DNA of 17,602 nt from an uncultured Clostridium sp. (GCA_900553695.1 USEM01000025.1:1-17602), one strand, 5' to 3'; counted from the first letter of the stretch, positions 6,373-15,156 are shown. Numbers and translations are program-made. The notes: a model not told the origin generated them from the letters alone.

Positions 6373-7479
6373 TTATTTTTTTACTGTTGTTTTTAAATAA
6401 CTTTCTATAAAACCATTTAAGTCGCCATTCATAACCGCTTCTACATTTCCTACTTCATAATTTGTTCTATGGTCTTTAACCAAAGTATATGGGCAAAATA
6501 CATATGAACGTATTTGGCTTCCCCATGCTATATCTCGCTGAACTCCTTTTAGGTCTTCTATTTTATCTTTCTGTTCTTTTTCTTTTAATTCTAATAATTT
6601 AGATTTTAGCATTGTCATTGCATATTCCCTGTTTTGTGTTTGTGATCTTTCTGTTTGGCATGCTGTTACAATGCCTGTTGGAATATGTGTAAGCCTTACT
6701 GCTGATGATGTTTTATTCACCTTTTGACCTCCTGCCCCTGATGCTCTATATACATCCATTTTTATATCTTCTGGGTTTATATCTAATTTAATGTCTTCTG
6801 TAATCTCTGGCAAAACTTCTAATGAGGCAAATGATGTATGCCTTCTTCCGCCACTATCGAAAGGTGATATTCTAACTAATCTATGCACTCCCATTTCTCC
6901 TTTTAAATATCCATAAGCATTCTCACCTTTTACTAAAAATGTTACACTTTTAATTCCAGCTTCATCTCCATCTAAATAGTCTAATTCTTGAACCTCAAAG
7001 CCATTGTTAACTGCCCATTTACAGTACATTCTATATAGCATCTCTGCCCAGTCTTGAGATTCTGTTCCTCCAGCTCCTGGATGAAGAGTTAATATTGCAT
7101 TGTTTTTATCGTATTTACCTGAAAGTAATGTTTCCATTTCTAACTTTTCTAGGCTTTCTTCTAGTTTTGATGTGTTTTTTAAAACTTCCTTGCCCAGCTC
7201 TATATCTTCTTCCTGTAATAGCAATTCGTTTAAACTTTCTAAGTTTTCTAATTCATTTTGTAATTTTTCAAAATTTTCTACCTTGTTTAATACTCTTTTC
7301 ATTTTTGTGAGAATGTTACTAGATTCTTGGTTGTTATCCCAAAAGCCTTGGTCGTTGGTTTTTGCTTCTAATTCCTTTATTTCCTTTTTTAGCTCTGTTA
7401 TTCTTAAAGCTTCACCTATTGATTTTAATCTTTCTTTTAGTGAAATTAGTTTATGTTTGTTTTCTTCTAGTTCTATCAA
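6373..7479 (-). CDS. prfB: Peptide chain release factor 2, without the usual programmed frameshift
   Basis: RF2 reads UAA and UGA and triggers release in the ribosomal A site. The UGA/UAA-reading tripeptide SPF (about 205-207, RISPFDSGGRRHTSF) marks it as RF2 and not RF1, and the catalytic GGQ (about 250-252, SGAGGQKVNKTSSAVR) is intact. Total about 368 residues. The open frame extends to a GTG at 7488, but that GTG is part of AGAGGTG, a good ribosome binding site for TTG at 7479, so TTG is preferred. The N-terminal part is continuous: there is no CTT-TGA-C site, so RF2 is not autoregulated by frameshifting here. CGG occurs only across codons (GCG-GTT near 6435, GGC-GGA near 6849). Confidence 0.93.
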   Translation of the reverse strand: MIELEENKHKLISLKERLKSIGEALRITELKKEIKELEAKTNDQGFWDNNQESSNILTKMKRVLNKVENFEKLQNELENLESLNELLLQEEDIELGKEVLKNTSKLEESLEKLEMETLLSGKYDKNNAILTLHPGAGGTESQDWAEMLYRMYCKWAVNNGFEVQELDYLDGDEAGIKSVTFLVKGENAYGYLKGEMGVHRLVRISPFDSGGRRHTSFASLEVLPEITEDIKLDINPEDIKMDVYRASGAGGQKVNKTSSAVRLTHIPTGIVTACQTERSQTQNREYAMTMLKSKLLELKEKEQKDKIEDLKGVQRDIAWGSQIRSYVFCPYTLVKDHRTNYEVGNVEAVMNGDLNGFIESYLKTTVKK

Positions 7480-7512
7480 ATGTTTCACCTCTTTTATTTA
7501 TTCTACAAAAAT

Positions 7513-7521
7513 ATTATAGCA
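7513..7521 (-). promoter_or_regulatory. Extended -10 promoter of prfB
   Basis: TGCTATAAT on the minus strand, an extended -10 element, about 35 bases before the start codon. A TTGACA lies too close upstream to serve as its -35. Confidence 0.5.
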
Positions 7522-7536
7522 TATATGTCAAATTTA

Positions 7537-7566
7537 AAACAGCTACAAAATTAATTGTAACTGTTT
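7537..7566 (-). terminator. Terminator of the gene at 7572
   Basis: Minus-strand AAACAGTTACAA / TTTGTAGCTGTTT stem of about 12 bp with one G-U pair, followed by TTTAAATTT. It sits just after the stop of the upstream gene. Confidence 0.65.
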
Positions 7567-7571
7567 TTTTG

Positions 7572-8234
7572 TTATCTTTGTATGTCTTCCATTCTTTTTT
7601 TAAGTTCGTCCATTTCGTGTTGTTTTCTTTCCATTTCTTTTCTTAATGCGTATTCTCTCATTTGCTTGTATTCACGTCTTTTTTCTGTCATTTCTGGTAA
7701 ATTATGTACTGTTTCTCCTATATCTGTTTCAAATATTTTAATATATTCGCCATTTCTATTAGCAATACTGCCTATATAATTTCCACATGGTTGGCTTGGG
7801 TTATTTTCTAAGCCTCTTTGCAAATATCTATTTACCCTTCCTTGGTCTAGTAGCTTATTCATTACAGCATTACCATACTCTGGTTCATTTAATAATCTAT
7901 TTACATCTAATTGTGTTATTATTTTGCTATAGTCTGTTCTTCTTGATATTTCTCTATTTGTAGCTCTATCAATTCTAATACAATCATCTTCACCATACCA
8001 AGATACCAATGCTTGTGTAAAAGGTCTTCCATTTATATTAATTTGTTTATTATCTATTATTAACCTTGTCATGTCATAAAATTCTTTAAGCCTTTTATCA
8101 GGTGTACGATAATCTATTTGTAGTCTTCCTTCTGGACTTTGTTTCACTATATAAGGTCTTTCCACTTCTTTCTTTTCTACTGGTCTTGGTTCTTGGTTTT
8201 TAGGTTGTTTTTTAAATGCATCAAAAAATCCCAT
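7572..8234 (-). CDS. Hypothetical cytoplasmic protein with C-terminal coiled coil
   Basis: 220 residues; not recognised. There is no signal peptide or membrane helix. The N-terminus MGFFDAFKKQPKNQEPRP is a short amphipathic and basic opening and resembles the opening of SecA (MGFLSKLFKS). A compact middle part (about 30-175) contains GRPFTQALVSWYGEDDCIRIDR and NRNGEYIKIFETDIGE. The last 45 residues are highly charged and likely a coiled coil (EKRREYKQMREYALRKEMER). AGGAG precedes the ATG at 8234. It follows secA by 50 bases and has its own promoter there. Function unknown; it could be a membrane-peripheral factor linked to secA by position only. Confidence 0.7.
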   Translation of the reverse strand: MGFFDAFKKQPKNQEPRPVEKKEVERPYIVKQSPEGRLQIDYRTPDKRLKEFYDMTRLIIDNKQININGRPFTQALVSWYGEDDCIRIDRATNREISRRTDYSKIITQLDVNRLLNEPEYGNAVMNKLLDQGRVNRYLQRGLENNPSQPCGNYIGSIANRNGEYIKIFETDIGETVHNLPEMTEKRREYKQMREYALRKEMERKQHEMDELKKRMEDIQR

Positions 8235-8255
8235 AAAATCATCTCCTATGCTAAT

Positions 8256-8284
8256 ATTTTATCATATTGAATAATTAATTGCAA
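8256..8284 (-). promoter_or_regulatory. Promoter of the gene at 8234
   Basis: TTGCAA (8284-8279), a 17-base spacer, TAAAAT (8261-8256). The -35 begins right after the TAA at 8287-8285 that ends SecA when its CGGA sites are read as quadruplets; triplet reading would run SecA through this promoter. Confidence 0.6.
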
Positions 8285-11019
8285 TTATTTTCCACAGCAA
8301 TTCTTATACTTCTTTCCGGCTTCCGGCATGGGCATTGGTCGTTACGACCTACTTGTGGTCCTTCATTTTTTACTGGAGTGTTTGGTGCATTTTGTGATTT
8401 GTTTGGCACTGCTGTTTCTCTATCTTGTTTTAGTCCTTCTCCTGTAATTTTTACTGTTTGCTTTCTTTCAACTTTTTGTGGTCCTTGTAGATGTGTTAAT
8501 ATTTTTACTACATCAATTTTTATATCGTTTGTCATTTGCTCGAACATGTCGAACCCTTCAAGTTTGTATAATGCTACTGGATCTTTTTGCCCATATGCTC
8601 TTAGACCTATTCCATCTTTTAGTTCGTCCATTGCGTCTATGTGGTCCATCCATTTTTGGTCTACTACTTTTAGCATAACTACTCTTTCAAGTTCTCTTAA
8701 TGTTTGCTCGCCTATTTCTTTTTCTTTTGCTGTATAGTTTTCTATAACTTTGTTGTATAGTTCTTCTATTAATTCTTGGGTATTATCATTTACATCATTT
8801 AGTTCTATGTCTAGTATTGCTTTAACTTCTGTTTTTACGCCTTCTTTATCTAGTCCTTCTTCTGTTTCATGTGTTAGAATGATTTCTTCTATTACAGAGT
8901 GCATCATTTTTTGTATTTTTTCTTTTAAATCTTTTCCATCTAGAACTTCTCTTCTTTGTGAATAGATTATTTCTCTTTGTGTGTTCATTACGTCATCATA
9001 CTGAAGTACATGCTTTCTTATGCTAAAGTGTTGACCTTCAACTCTTTTTTGTGCATTCTCAACTGTTTTTGAAAGCAAGCCCATCTCTATTGGCATATTT
9101 TCGTCAGCTTTTAAAGTATTGTATACACTTGTTATCATGTCCCCACCAAAGATTTTCATTAAATCATCATCTAGTGCTATATAAAATCTTGATTCTCCTG
9201 GGTCACCTTGTCTACCGCTTCTACCTCTTAGCTGATTATCAATTCTTCTAGATTCATGACGTTCTGTTCCTATAATTTTTAGTCCACCAGCTGCTAGAAC
9301 TTTTTCTTTTTCTTCTTTTATTTCTTCTTCAAATTTATTTTGATATTTATTAAAAGTTTCTCTTGCTTTTAGTATTTCTTCATCTTCTGTTTCATTATGT
9401 GCATTTGCTTGTTCTATTAGTTCATCTGAATATCCTTGTTTTCTCATTTCTTGTTTTGCTAAGAATTCTGAGTTTCCTCCAAGCATAATATCTGTACCAC
9501 GTCCTGCCATGTTTGTTGCTATTGTAACTGCACCATATTTTCCTGCTTGTGCAATTATTTCGGCTTCTTTTTCGTGGTATTTTGCATTTAATACTTCGTG
9601 TTTTATTCCTTCACGTTTTAAGATATTGCTTAGTTTTTCAGAGTTTTCAATAGATACTGTACCTACTAGAACTGGTTGACCTTTTTCATGACTTTTTCTT
9701 ATATCTTCTACTACTGCTCTAAATTTTGCTTTTTCATTTTTATATATAATATCATTTAGGTCTTGTCTTATCATTGGTTTGTTTGTTGGTATTGATATAA
9801 CGTCTAGGTTATAGATTTCTCTAAATTCAGCCTCTTCTGTCATAGCAGTACCTGTCATACCAGATAATTTATTATACATTCTAAAATAGTTTTGGAATGT
9901 TATTGTAGCTAGTGTTTTAGATTCGTTTGCAATTTTTACATGTTCTTTTGCTTCAATTGCTTGATGCAAGCCATCACTATATCTTCTTCCATACATAATT
10001 CTTCCTGTGAATTCATCTACAATTAATACCTCTCCGTCTTTAACTATATAGTCTATATCCTTTTTCATTATACCATGTGCATGTAATGCTTTATTTATAT
10101 AATGAACTATATCAGAGTTTTCTATATCATTTAAATTTTCTAGTTTAAAATATTCTTCGGCCTTTTTTGTTCCTTTTTCTGTAAGTGTTGCAGATTTTGC
10201 TTTTAGGTCTATTACATAATCATATTTTTCATTATCTTCTGCTTGGTCTAAATCTTTTGTGTCTTCTTCAATTATTGTTTTTGCTTTTAATCTTTTAACA
10301 AAATCATCTGCTTTGCTGTATAAATCTGAGCTTTCTGCTGCTGTTCCTGAAATTATAAGTGGGGTACGAGCTTCATCAATTAAAATACTATCTATCTCGT
10401 CTACAATAGCATAGTTTAGTTCTCTTTGAACCATTTCTTCTTTTCTTATAACCATATTATCTCTTAGGTAGTCAAAACCATATTCATTGTTTGTTCCATA
10501 AGTAATATCAGCTGCATATGCTTCTTTCTTTTGCTTTGGTGTCATTCCTGAAATTACTAGGCCAACTGTTAAACCTAGGAATTTATATAGTTTTCCCATC
10601 CATTCACTATCTCTTTTTGCTAAGTAATCGTTTACTGTAACTACATGTACTCCCTTTCCTGTAAGGGCATTTAAATATACTGGTAAAGTTGCAACAAGTG
10701 TTTTACCTTCACCTGTTTTCATTTCTGCAATTCTTCCTTGGTGAAGAATTATTCCACCTATTAATTGAACATCAAAATGTCTCATACCAAGTACTCTTTT
10801 TGAAGCTTCTCTAACTGTTGCAAATGCTTCTGGCAAAATATCATCTAATGTTTCTCCCTTTTGTAATCTGCTTTTAAATTCATCTGTTTTTGCTCTTAAT
10901 TCAGCATCTGTTAGCTTTTCTACTGTTGGTTCTAAACTATTTATCTTTTCTACTATTGGCATTACTCTGCCAACTTCTTTTTCACTATATGATTTGAATA
11001 ATTTACTTAAAAATCCCAT
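8285..11019 (-). CDS. secA: Preprotein translocase ATPase SecA, with two CGGA quadruplets in its zinc motif
   Basis: Motor ATPase of the Sec export channel. Walker A MKTGEGKT (100-107), DEAD-type Walker B VDEIDSILIDEA (from about 206), LRGRSGRQGDPG in the second helicase domain. The body is continuous. At the end, triplet reading gives CPCRKPERSIRI, which is not SecA. Reading CGGA at 8325-8322 and again at 8318-8315 as single residues gives CPCGSGKKYKNCCGK and a stop at 8287-8285, the exact SEC-C zinc motif (C896, C898, C907, C908) that binds SecB or ribosomes. Total 910 residues. Both quadruplets fall on motif glycines, strong evidence for the residue inserted. Other CGG strings in the gene (AGC-GGT near 9210, GAC-GGA near 10028) cross codons and are read normally. 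Confidence 0.95.
8315..8318 (-). other. Second CGGA quadruplet decoding site in secA (residue 901)
   Basis: Context AGC CGGA AAG AAG TAT. Needed to reach KKYKNCCGK. The family residue is the second Gly of CGSGKK. Confidence 0.9.
8322..8325 (-). other. First CGGA quadruplet decoding site in secA (residue 899)
   Basis: Context CCA TGC CGGA AGC. The family residue is the first Gly of CPCGSG. It is separated from the next quadruplet by one Ser codon. Confidence 0.9.
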
Positions 11020-11053
11020 AATGTCTCCTTCTTTCTTTTATACTAACTATATA

Positions 11054-11082
11054 TTTATATCATAAATTATCATATCTTTCAA
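11054..11082 (-). promoter_or_regulatory. Promoter of secA
   Basis: TTGAAA (11082-11077), a 17-base spacer, TATAAA (11059-11054), then a leader with AAGGAG before the ATG at 11019. Confidence 0.6.
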
Positions 11083-11131
11083 GATTTTACATACAATTAA
11101 ATGAAAAGTCTGTTACTATTTGGATATATTA

Positions 11132-11261
11132 AAGTAGTCCGCCAAATCTCGTCGGAGCTTTTGTATTTATTTAAAATCGAACCCACGATGGAGACGCCTA
11201 AAGAAGCTTTTCGGGGGTCTTCGATTTTCTCTAAATACAAAACTCCTGCGTTTGGCTACTT
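11132..11261. repeat. Long imperfect hairpin of unknown nature between secA and the gene at 11307
   Basis: About 130 bases that fold as one long rod on either strand. Paired blocks from outside in: AAGTA / TACTT (11132-11136, 11257-11261); GCCAAA / TTTGGC (11141-11146, 11251-11256); GGAG / CTCC (11154-11157, 11243-11246); an 11-bp TTTTGTATTTA / TAAATACAAAA (11159-11169, 11232-11242); a 9-bp AAAATCGAA / TTCGATTTT (11173-11181, 11220-11228); and a short GC-rich inner stem (11193-11198, 11214-11219). It is richer in GC than its surroundings. No T run marks it as a terminator. I do not recognise tmRNA, SRP RNA, RNase P, a tRNA or a known riboswitch core. It could be a structured RNA or a MITE-like repeat. 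This fills most of the 290-base gap upstream of secA. Confidence 0.75.
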
Positions 11262-11306
11262 ATCTCTATAATTCAAGGGGTAATAGTAGCAAAAGTGAGG
11301 TATGTT

Positions 11307-11849
11307 ATGTTTGTTTGGAATGTTAAGTTAAATAGCAAGAGCATTGTGAAATTTGCACTTATTATAATTAGTATAATTGTGGTTGTGTTCTTCCTTATTT
11401 CGCTTTATAAAATATTAAGTTCAAATTTCAAAGTTGAAGATGAGCCCATAGAGCCTGATGTGGCTTATATTAATTCTAATGAGTACACCAATATTTTAAA
11501 GTGTGTTTATGAAGATTTGAATACATATTTAGGTCAAAAAATTTGTTTTACTGGGTATGTTTATAGAAATTTAGATTTCCCTGAAAATGAATTTGTTTTA
11601 GCTAGAGATATGACCGTTCAAGGTAGCTCAAAGACTTTAATTGTTGGCTTTTTATGTTCTCATAAAGATGCTAAAAATTTTGCAGATGGTTCATGGGTAA
11701 GAATTATTGGTGAAATTTCTAAAGGTAATTACCATGGTGAAATTCCAATAATAAAGATTACAAAAATAGAAAATACTGAAAAGCCTACTCAAGATGAACT
11801 TGTACCTTCACCAGATGCAACTTACATTCCAACTGGTATAATATACTAA
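11307..11849 (+). CDS. Membrane-anchored DUF1980-like (TIGR03943 C-terminal type) protein
   Basis: 180 residues. One N-terminal membrane helix (about 14-38, VKFALIIISIIVVVFFLISLY), then a soluble domain (about 60-165) with the pattern of the TIGR03943/DUF1980 C-terminal OB-like domain: LGQKICFTGYVYRNLDFPENEFVLARD, then DGSWVRIIGEISKG and GEIPIIKITKIENTEKP. The family usually has a Cys-Cys pair after the FVLAR strand; here the stretch reads MTVQGSSKT, so those cysteines are absent. Family members often sit beside a DUF318 permease; none is present here. A GTG at 11295 is in frame, but GAGGT after it points to ATG 11307. It is convergent with the next gene. Confidence 0.7.
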   Translation: MFVWNVKLNSKSIVKFALIIISIIVVVFFLISLYKILSSNFKVEDEPIEPDVAYINSNEYTNILKCVYEDLNTYLGQKICFTGYVYRNLDFPENEFVLARDMTVQGSSKTLIVGFLCSHKDAKNFADGSWVRIIGEISKGNYHGEIPIIKITKIENTEKPTQDELVPSPDATYIPTGIIY

Positions 11850-11881
11850 AAAACAAGGGGTATATGCTATATTCCCCTTGT
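11848..11881 (-). terminator. Terminator of the gene at 11894
   Basis: ACAAGGGG / CCCCTTGT stem (11853-11860 with 11874-11881), extended by ATAT pairs after one mismatch. On the minus strand it is followed by six T. Confidence 0.85.
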
Positions 11882-11893
11882 CCGTACTATATA

Positions 11894-12667
11894 TTAGTTA
11901 GAGTTTTGTATTGAATCTAATAACTTCTTTGTTTCTTCCATATCATCAATAAGTCTGTCTTGCTCTTCAAGCCATTCATTGTAAGATTTTTCATTTAGAA
12001 AGTCTCGTGGAGTATTTAAATAATCATCTTCACTATCAATAGAGTTATTGTTATCTTCTTTTACATCTTGTTTCCATGAATAGTCTTTATTATTTTTATT
12101 ATTTATAAGTGTCCCATTTAACAAAATTTCATATTTATCTTCTAAATTTTCTGTTTCTTCAGTTAATATTTTGTATCCATTTTGTTTAAAACTGTACTCG
12201 CATATTATCAAAAGTTCTTCCATTTCCTGTTCTGTATATTCTTTTTCAAACATTTCTCGTAACTCGCTTTCAGTTACAATCAATGAATTTAATTGATTGA
12301 ATTTTTCTGCTTCTATATCTTCTAAAACTATTTTATTGTCTCCAACAAAGCTTGCTTTAATTCCATTTTCTTTTAACCCAGTTTCGATTAAAGAACAATA
12401 AAAAGAGTCATCTAATGTCATTGTAAATTTTTCATGTAACTTATTATCTTGAAATCTAATTTCAATTTTCGCATTAACTTTAGAACCATACATGTCTCCA
12501 TCTTGTTCAGCAATTAATACATACTCTCTGCTTGCTTGTTTGTTCTTATCTTGTTTATTCTTTATTTTCACTACTATAACGCATACTATAGCTATTAGTA
12601 TTATGGCTAATACCAATATACTAATTAAAATTATTTTACTTGTTTTGCTTAGTTTCTTTTGTTCCAT
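11894..12667 (-). CDS. Hypothetical membrane-anchored extracellular protein
   Basis: 257 residues, not recognised. One N-terminal membrane helix (about 13-34, IILISILVLAIILIAIVCVIVV) flanked by lysines, so the rest probably lies outside the cell. The region from about 45 to 185 holds alternating strands and helices (KIEIRFQDNKLHEKFTMTLD, EKEYTEQEMEELLIICEYSF), which recalls small lipoprotein-like domains with a DUF-type fold. The tail is very acidic, rich in Asn, Asp and Glu, with a likely helix (SYNEWLEEQDRLIDDMEETKK). GTG at 12676 is in frame but belongs to the AAGGGTGG ribosome binding site, so ATG 12667 is chosen. Confidence 0.7.
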   Translation of the reverse strand: MEQKKLSKTSKIILISILVLAIILIAIVCVIVVKIKNKQDKNKQASREYVLIAEQDGDMYGSKVNAKIEIRFQDNKLHEKFTMTLDDSFYCSLIETGLKENGIKASFVGDNKIVLEDIEAEKFNQLNSLIVTESELREMFEKEYTEQEMEELLIICEYSFKQNGYKILTEETENLEDKYEILLNGTLINNKNNKDYSWKQDVKEDNNNSIDSEDDYLNTPRDFLNEKSYNEWLEEQDRLIDDMEETKKLLDSIQNSN

Positions 12668-12726
12668 ATTTACCACCCTTTTAATTCATTATATTTTCAC
12701 ATTATTTATACAATTTTGTCAAATTT

Positions 12727-12756
12727 ATTATATCTTTTTTCTCTATAAGTTGTCAA
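12727..12756 (-). promoter_or_regulatory. Promoter of the gene at 11894
   Basis: TTGACA (12756-12751), an 18-base spacer, TATAAT (12732-12727). A second TTGACA lies about 20 bases downstream without a good -10. Confidence 0.8.
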
Positions 12757-12839
12757 TATTTTTTTCAGAAAAAAGTATTACATTTTCATTACAATTTTTT
12801 TACAGCTATATAACATAATCATTTGAATTTAACTTGTTT

Positions 12840-13710
12840 TTATATTTCTTTAAACCCTTTTCCATAAACTTCCCTTGCATTTGTAATTATAATAAATGCT
12901 GATGGGTCTATTTCTTCTACTATTCTTCTTGCTTCTCCGTATTTCAGAACGTGCCATTACACATAATAATACTTTCTTGTCTTTTCTTGTATACATGCCT
13001 TCTCCATAAAGTGATGTAGTTCCTCTTCCAATCTCGGTGTTTAATTCTTGAGATATTTCTTCCCATTTTGGAGAAATTATAAGTAGCATTTTGGAGAAGT
13101 TTACACCTTCTAAAAATATGTCTAGTATTTTTCCAAGTACATATATTGCAAGTGCAGAATAAAGTGCTATTTCTATGTCTTTGAAGTATAATGTATTTGC
13201 AGCAACAATTATTGCATCTGTTATTACTATTAGTGTTCCTGTTTTTAAGTGTGGCTTATAAGATTTTATTATATTTGCAAGCAAGTCTGTTCCACCTGTT
13301 GAGCCATTTGCCTTTAATACTATTGCTGTTCCAATTCCTACAATTATTGATCCATAAATAAATGCTAAAAATCTATCAGTTGTAGCTGGTTTCATATTTT
13401 CAAATGCATTTAAAAAAACTGATAGTAATACTGTTCCAGCAATTGCTTTTATAAAAAACTCCTTACCTACTCTAAAAAATGCAATTAAAAATAAAGGTGC
13501 ATTAAGTATTAGAATTAAAGTACCTATTGGTATTCCTGTTACATAAAACCCTATTGTTGCAATACCTGAAAATCCACCTGTTGATAGCTGATTTGGTAAT
13601 AGAAATAGTTCTATTCCAAGTGCCATAATTAATGTTCCTATAGTTACTTTTGCCAAGTCCATCGCAAGTGCTCTTACTTTAACAATATTACGCTTTGCCT
13701 TAAATCTCAT
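12840..13710 (-). CDS. YitT-family membrane protein, needs a +1 shift at a CGGA quadruplet
   Basis: YitT-type protein: about five membrane helices in the first 190 residues (VTIGTLIMALGIELFLLPNQLSTGGFSG, LILNAPLFLIAFFRVGKEFF, GSTGGTDLLANII among the family marks), then the soluble DUF2179 domain (LYGEGMYTRKDKKVLLCVMARSEI). Triplet reading after CGG gives an Arg/Lys/Ser-rich tail unlike DUF2179. Reading CGGA (12939-12936, residue 258) as one residue yields EARRIVEEIDPSAF, IIITNAREVYGKGFKEI and a TAA at 12842-12840, the normal DUF2179 end. Total 289 residues. ATG 13710 is preferred over GTG 13719, which is part of the AAGGTGAG binding site. It follows the sugar pyrophosphorylase by about 40 bases, so they may share a transcript. 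The transported substrate of the family is unknown. Confidence 0.88.
12936..12939 (-). other. CGGA quadruplet decoding site in the yitT-like gene (residue 258)
   Basis: Context TCT GAA ATA CGGA GAA GCA AGA. Four-base reading restores the DUF2179 end. The family residue at this place is variable, so it supports the shift but not the identity of the inserted residue. Confidence 0.87.
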
Positions 13711-13750
13711 ACTTCTCACCTTCTATTATTATTAATTTTTCTTTTGACAT

Positions 13751-14977
13751 TTATACATTTTTTGCCATATAGTTCTCATATAGTTTTTGGGCAGTTTCTG
13801 GGCTATCCTGACCTTCTGCGTTTTTAATTGGTGCAAAATCTTCTTCTCGTTTTCCTCTTAAGATAGCAATTTCATCAAAAAGTCCAAAGCTATCAAATAC
13901 AAATTTTTCAAATTTATAGCAATTTGGTTCTGTTGGGTTTACTAGCTTTCCATTTTCGTCTATGTATTTAATTTTCTTTACTGCAACATGATATTTTAAT
14001 TCTTTTGTGCTGGCTTTTTCAATTGCCTCTAAGCTGAAAAGATTACACATTATGTGTGATTCACCATATAAAAATTCTCCTGCTTCGTCTGTTGCAACCC
14101 TCATTTCTTTTGGTACTTCTGTATATTCAATAACTTTTACTTTTCCATTTTTTTTGCATAATACTCCTACTCTTTCATTTGGACTGTTCTTAATTACTGT
14201 TCTAGTTGCAATATTAACATTTTGTTTTATTGCTAAGCCAAGTAAAAGTGTGTCTACATATTTTACAAGCAGATTATCTACGGAGCCTATAAAAATCCAT
14301 TTTATGTTCTTAGATTTCATATCATCTATTATACCTTTTTTAGCCATTGAATAGAATATGCCACCATTTCCTTCTGATGCAAGTTTAATTAGTCCATCTT
14401 CGCCAAGAATTAGTTTTCCTTTTTTGTTTAAAAGCGGCAAATCTTCTTGCATAAAGAATTTTATATATTCCTTTGGATAATTAAAATAGTTGTTCTTTTC
14501 AAAAAAAGCAACTGTTTCTTTATTATTTTCTGGGCTAGTCATTATATAACAATTTAGATACACGTTATACTTCTCATATGCATCTTTTAATTTATCTACT
14601 ATTATTTCAAATAATGATTTTGTTTCACCATTTAATTCAAGCTTAAAAGTTCCTTTAGGTCCATTATGTCCAAGTCTTGTGCCTTGACCTCCTGCCATTA
14701 TGCCTATTGCAAAATGTCCAGACTTTACAACATTTTCTCCAATTTTTATGTATTCTTCCAATTCTTTTTTATCTTTTTTATCTGGGTTAATTGCTTTAAC
14801 TGGGCTTATATCCTCAATATTACAAGTACAACAAGGGTGTGTTATTTCTTCATCTAATGTTTTTAATCTTTCAAAATCTATATGTAAAATTTGATCTGCC
14901 AATTCTTCATTTTTAACTTTAATATGTCCCTGTCCGTTTTCTTCAAGAATTCTTCTTGCTTCCTCTATCTTATTCAT
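13751..14977 (-). CDS. UDP-sugar pyrophosphorylase of the UDPGP (UAP1-like) family
   Basis: 408-residue nucleotidyltransferase of PF01704 type, which makes UDP-N-acetylhexosamine or UDP-glucose from UTP and the sugar 1-phosphate. The nucleotide-binding loop is MAGGQGTRLGHNGPKGTF (94-111), close to that of eukaryotic UAP1. FIGSVDNLLVKYVD is the conserved uridine/metal region, and NCYKFEKFVFDSF matches the family C-terminal part. The sequence favours the UDP-GlcNAc branch over UDP-glucose but cannot settle it. Start ATG 14977 with AAGGAG upstream. The N-terminal HPCCTC (48-53) is cysteine-rich, an odd feature that I cannot explain. CGG only across codons (AAC-GGA near 14926). Confidence 0.85.
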   Translation of the reverse strand: MNKIEEARRILEENGQGHIKVKNEELADQILHIDFERLKTLDEEITHPCCTCNIEDISPVKAINPDKKDKKELEEYIKIGENVVKSGHFAIGIMAGGQGTRLGHNGPKGTFKLELNGETKSLFEIIVDKLKDAYEKYNVYLNCYIMTSPENNKETVAFFEKNNYFNYPKEYIKFFMQEDLPLLNKKGKLILGEDGLIKLASEGNGGIFYSMAKKGIIDDMKSKNIKWIFIGSVDNLLVKYVDTLLLGLAIKQNVNIATRTVIKNSPNERVGVLCKKNGKVKVIEYTEVPKEMRVATDEAGEFLYGESHIMCNLFSLEAIEKASTKELKYHVAVKKIKYIDENGKLVNPTEPNCYKFEKFVFDSFGLFDEIAILRGKREEDFAPIKNAEGQDSPETAQKLYENYMAKNV

Positions 14978-15013
14978 TATGACTTACGCTCCTTATGATT
15001 AAACTACCGATAT

Positions 15014-15042
15014 ACTATATCATGTTTTTTTAGTTTTGTCTA
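15014..15042 (-). promoter_or_regulatory. Promoter of the UDPGP gene
   Basis: TAGACA (15042-15037), a 17-base spacer, TATAGT (15019-15014), then AAGGAG and the ATG at 14977. Confidence 0.7.
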
Positions 15043-15077
15043 GTAGTGGGGGTAATTTTGGTGGGTAGTTAAAAGAA

Positions 15078-15108
15078 AACGCATATTGAGTGTTATTCAA
15101 CATGCGTT
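15078..15108 (-). terminator. Terminator of the BspA-like gene
   Basis: AACGCAT-x-TTGA / TCAA-x-ATGCGTT, an 11-bp stem with one mismatch (15078-15089 with 15097-15108). On the minus strand it is followed by a T-rich run (TTTCTTTT). Confidence 0.75.
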
Positions 15109-15156
15109 GTTAATTTATTCAATGTTAGCTTTGTTGCTATTATATTTATGTACTTT

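Noticed and set aside
11132..11261. A tRNA, tmRNA or SRP RNA in the hairpin region
   Set aside because: A GGTTCGA-like string is present on the minus strand, but there is no acceptor stem, no CCA-side pairing, no GGAAG/SRP loop and no tmRNA-type ends.
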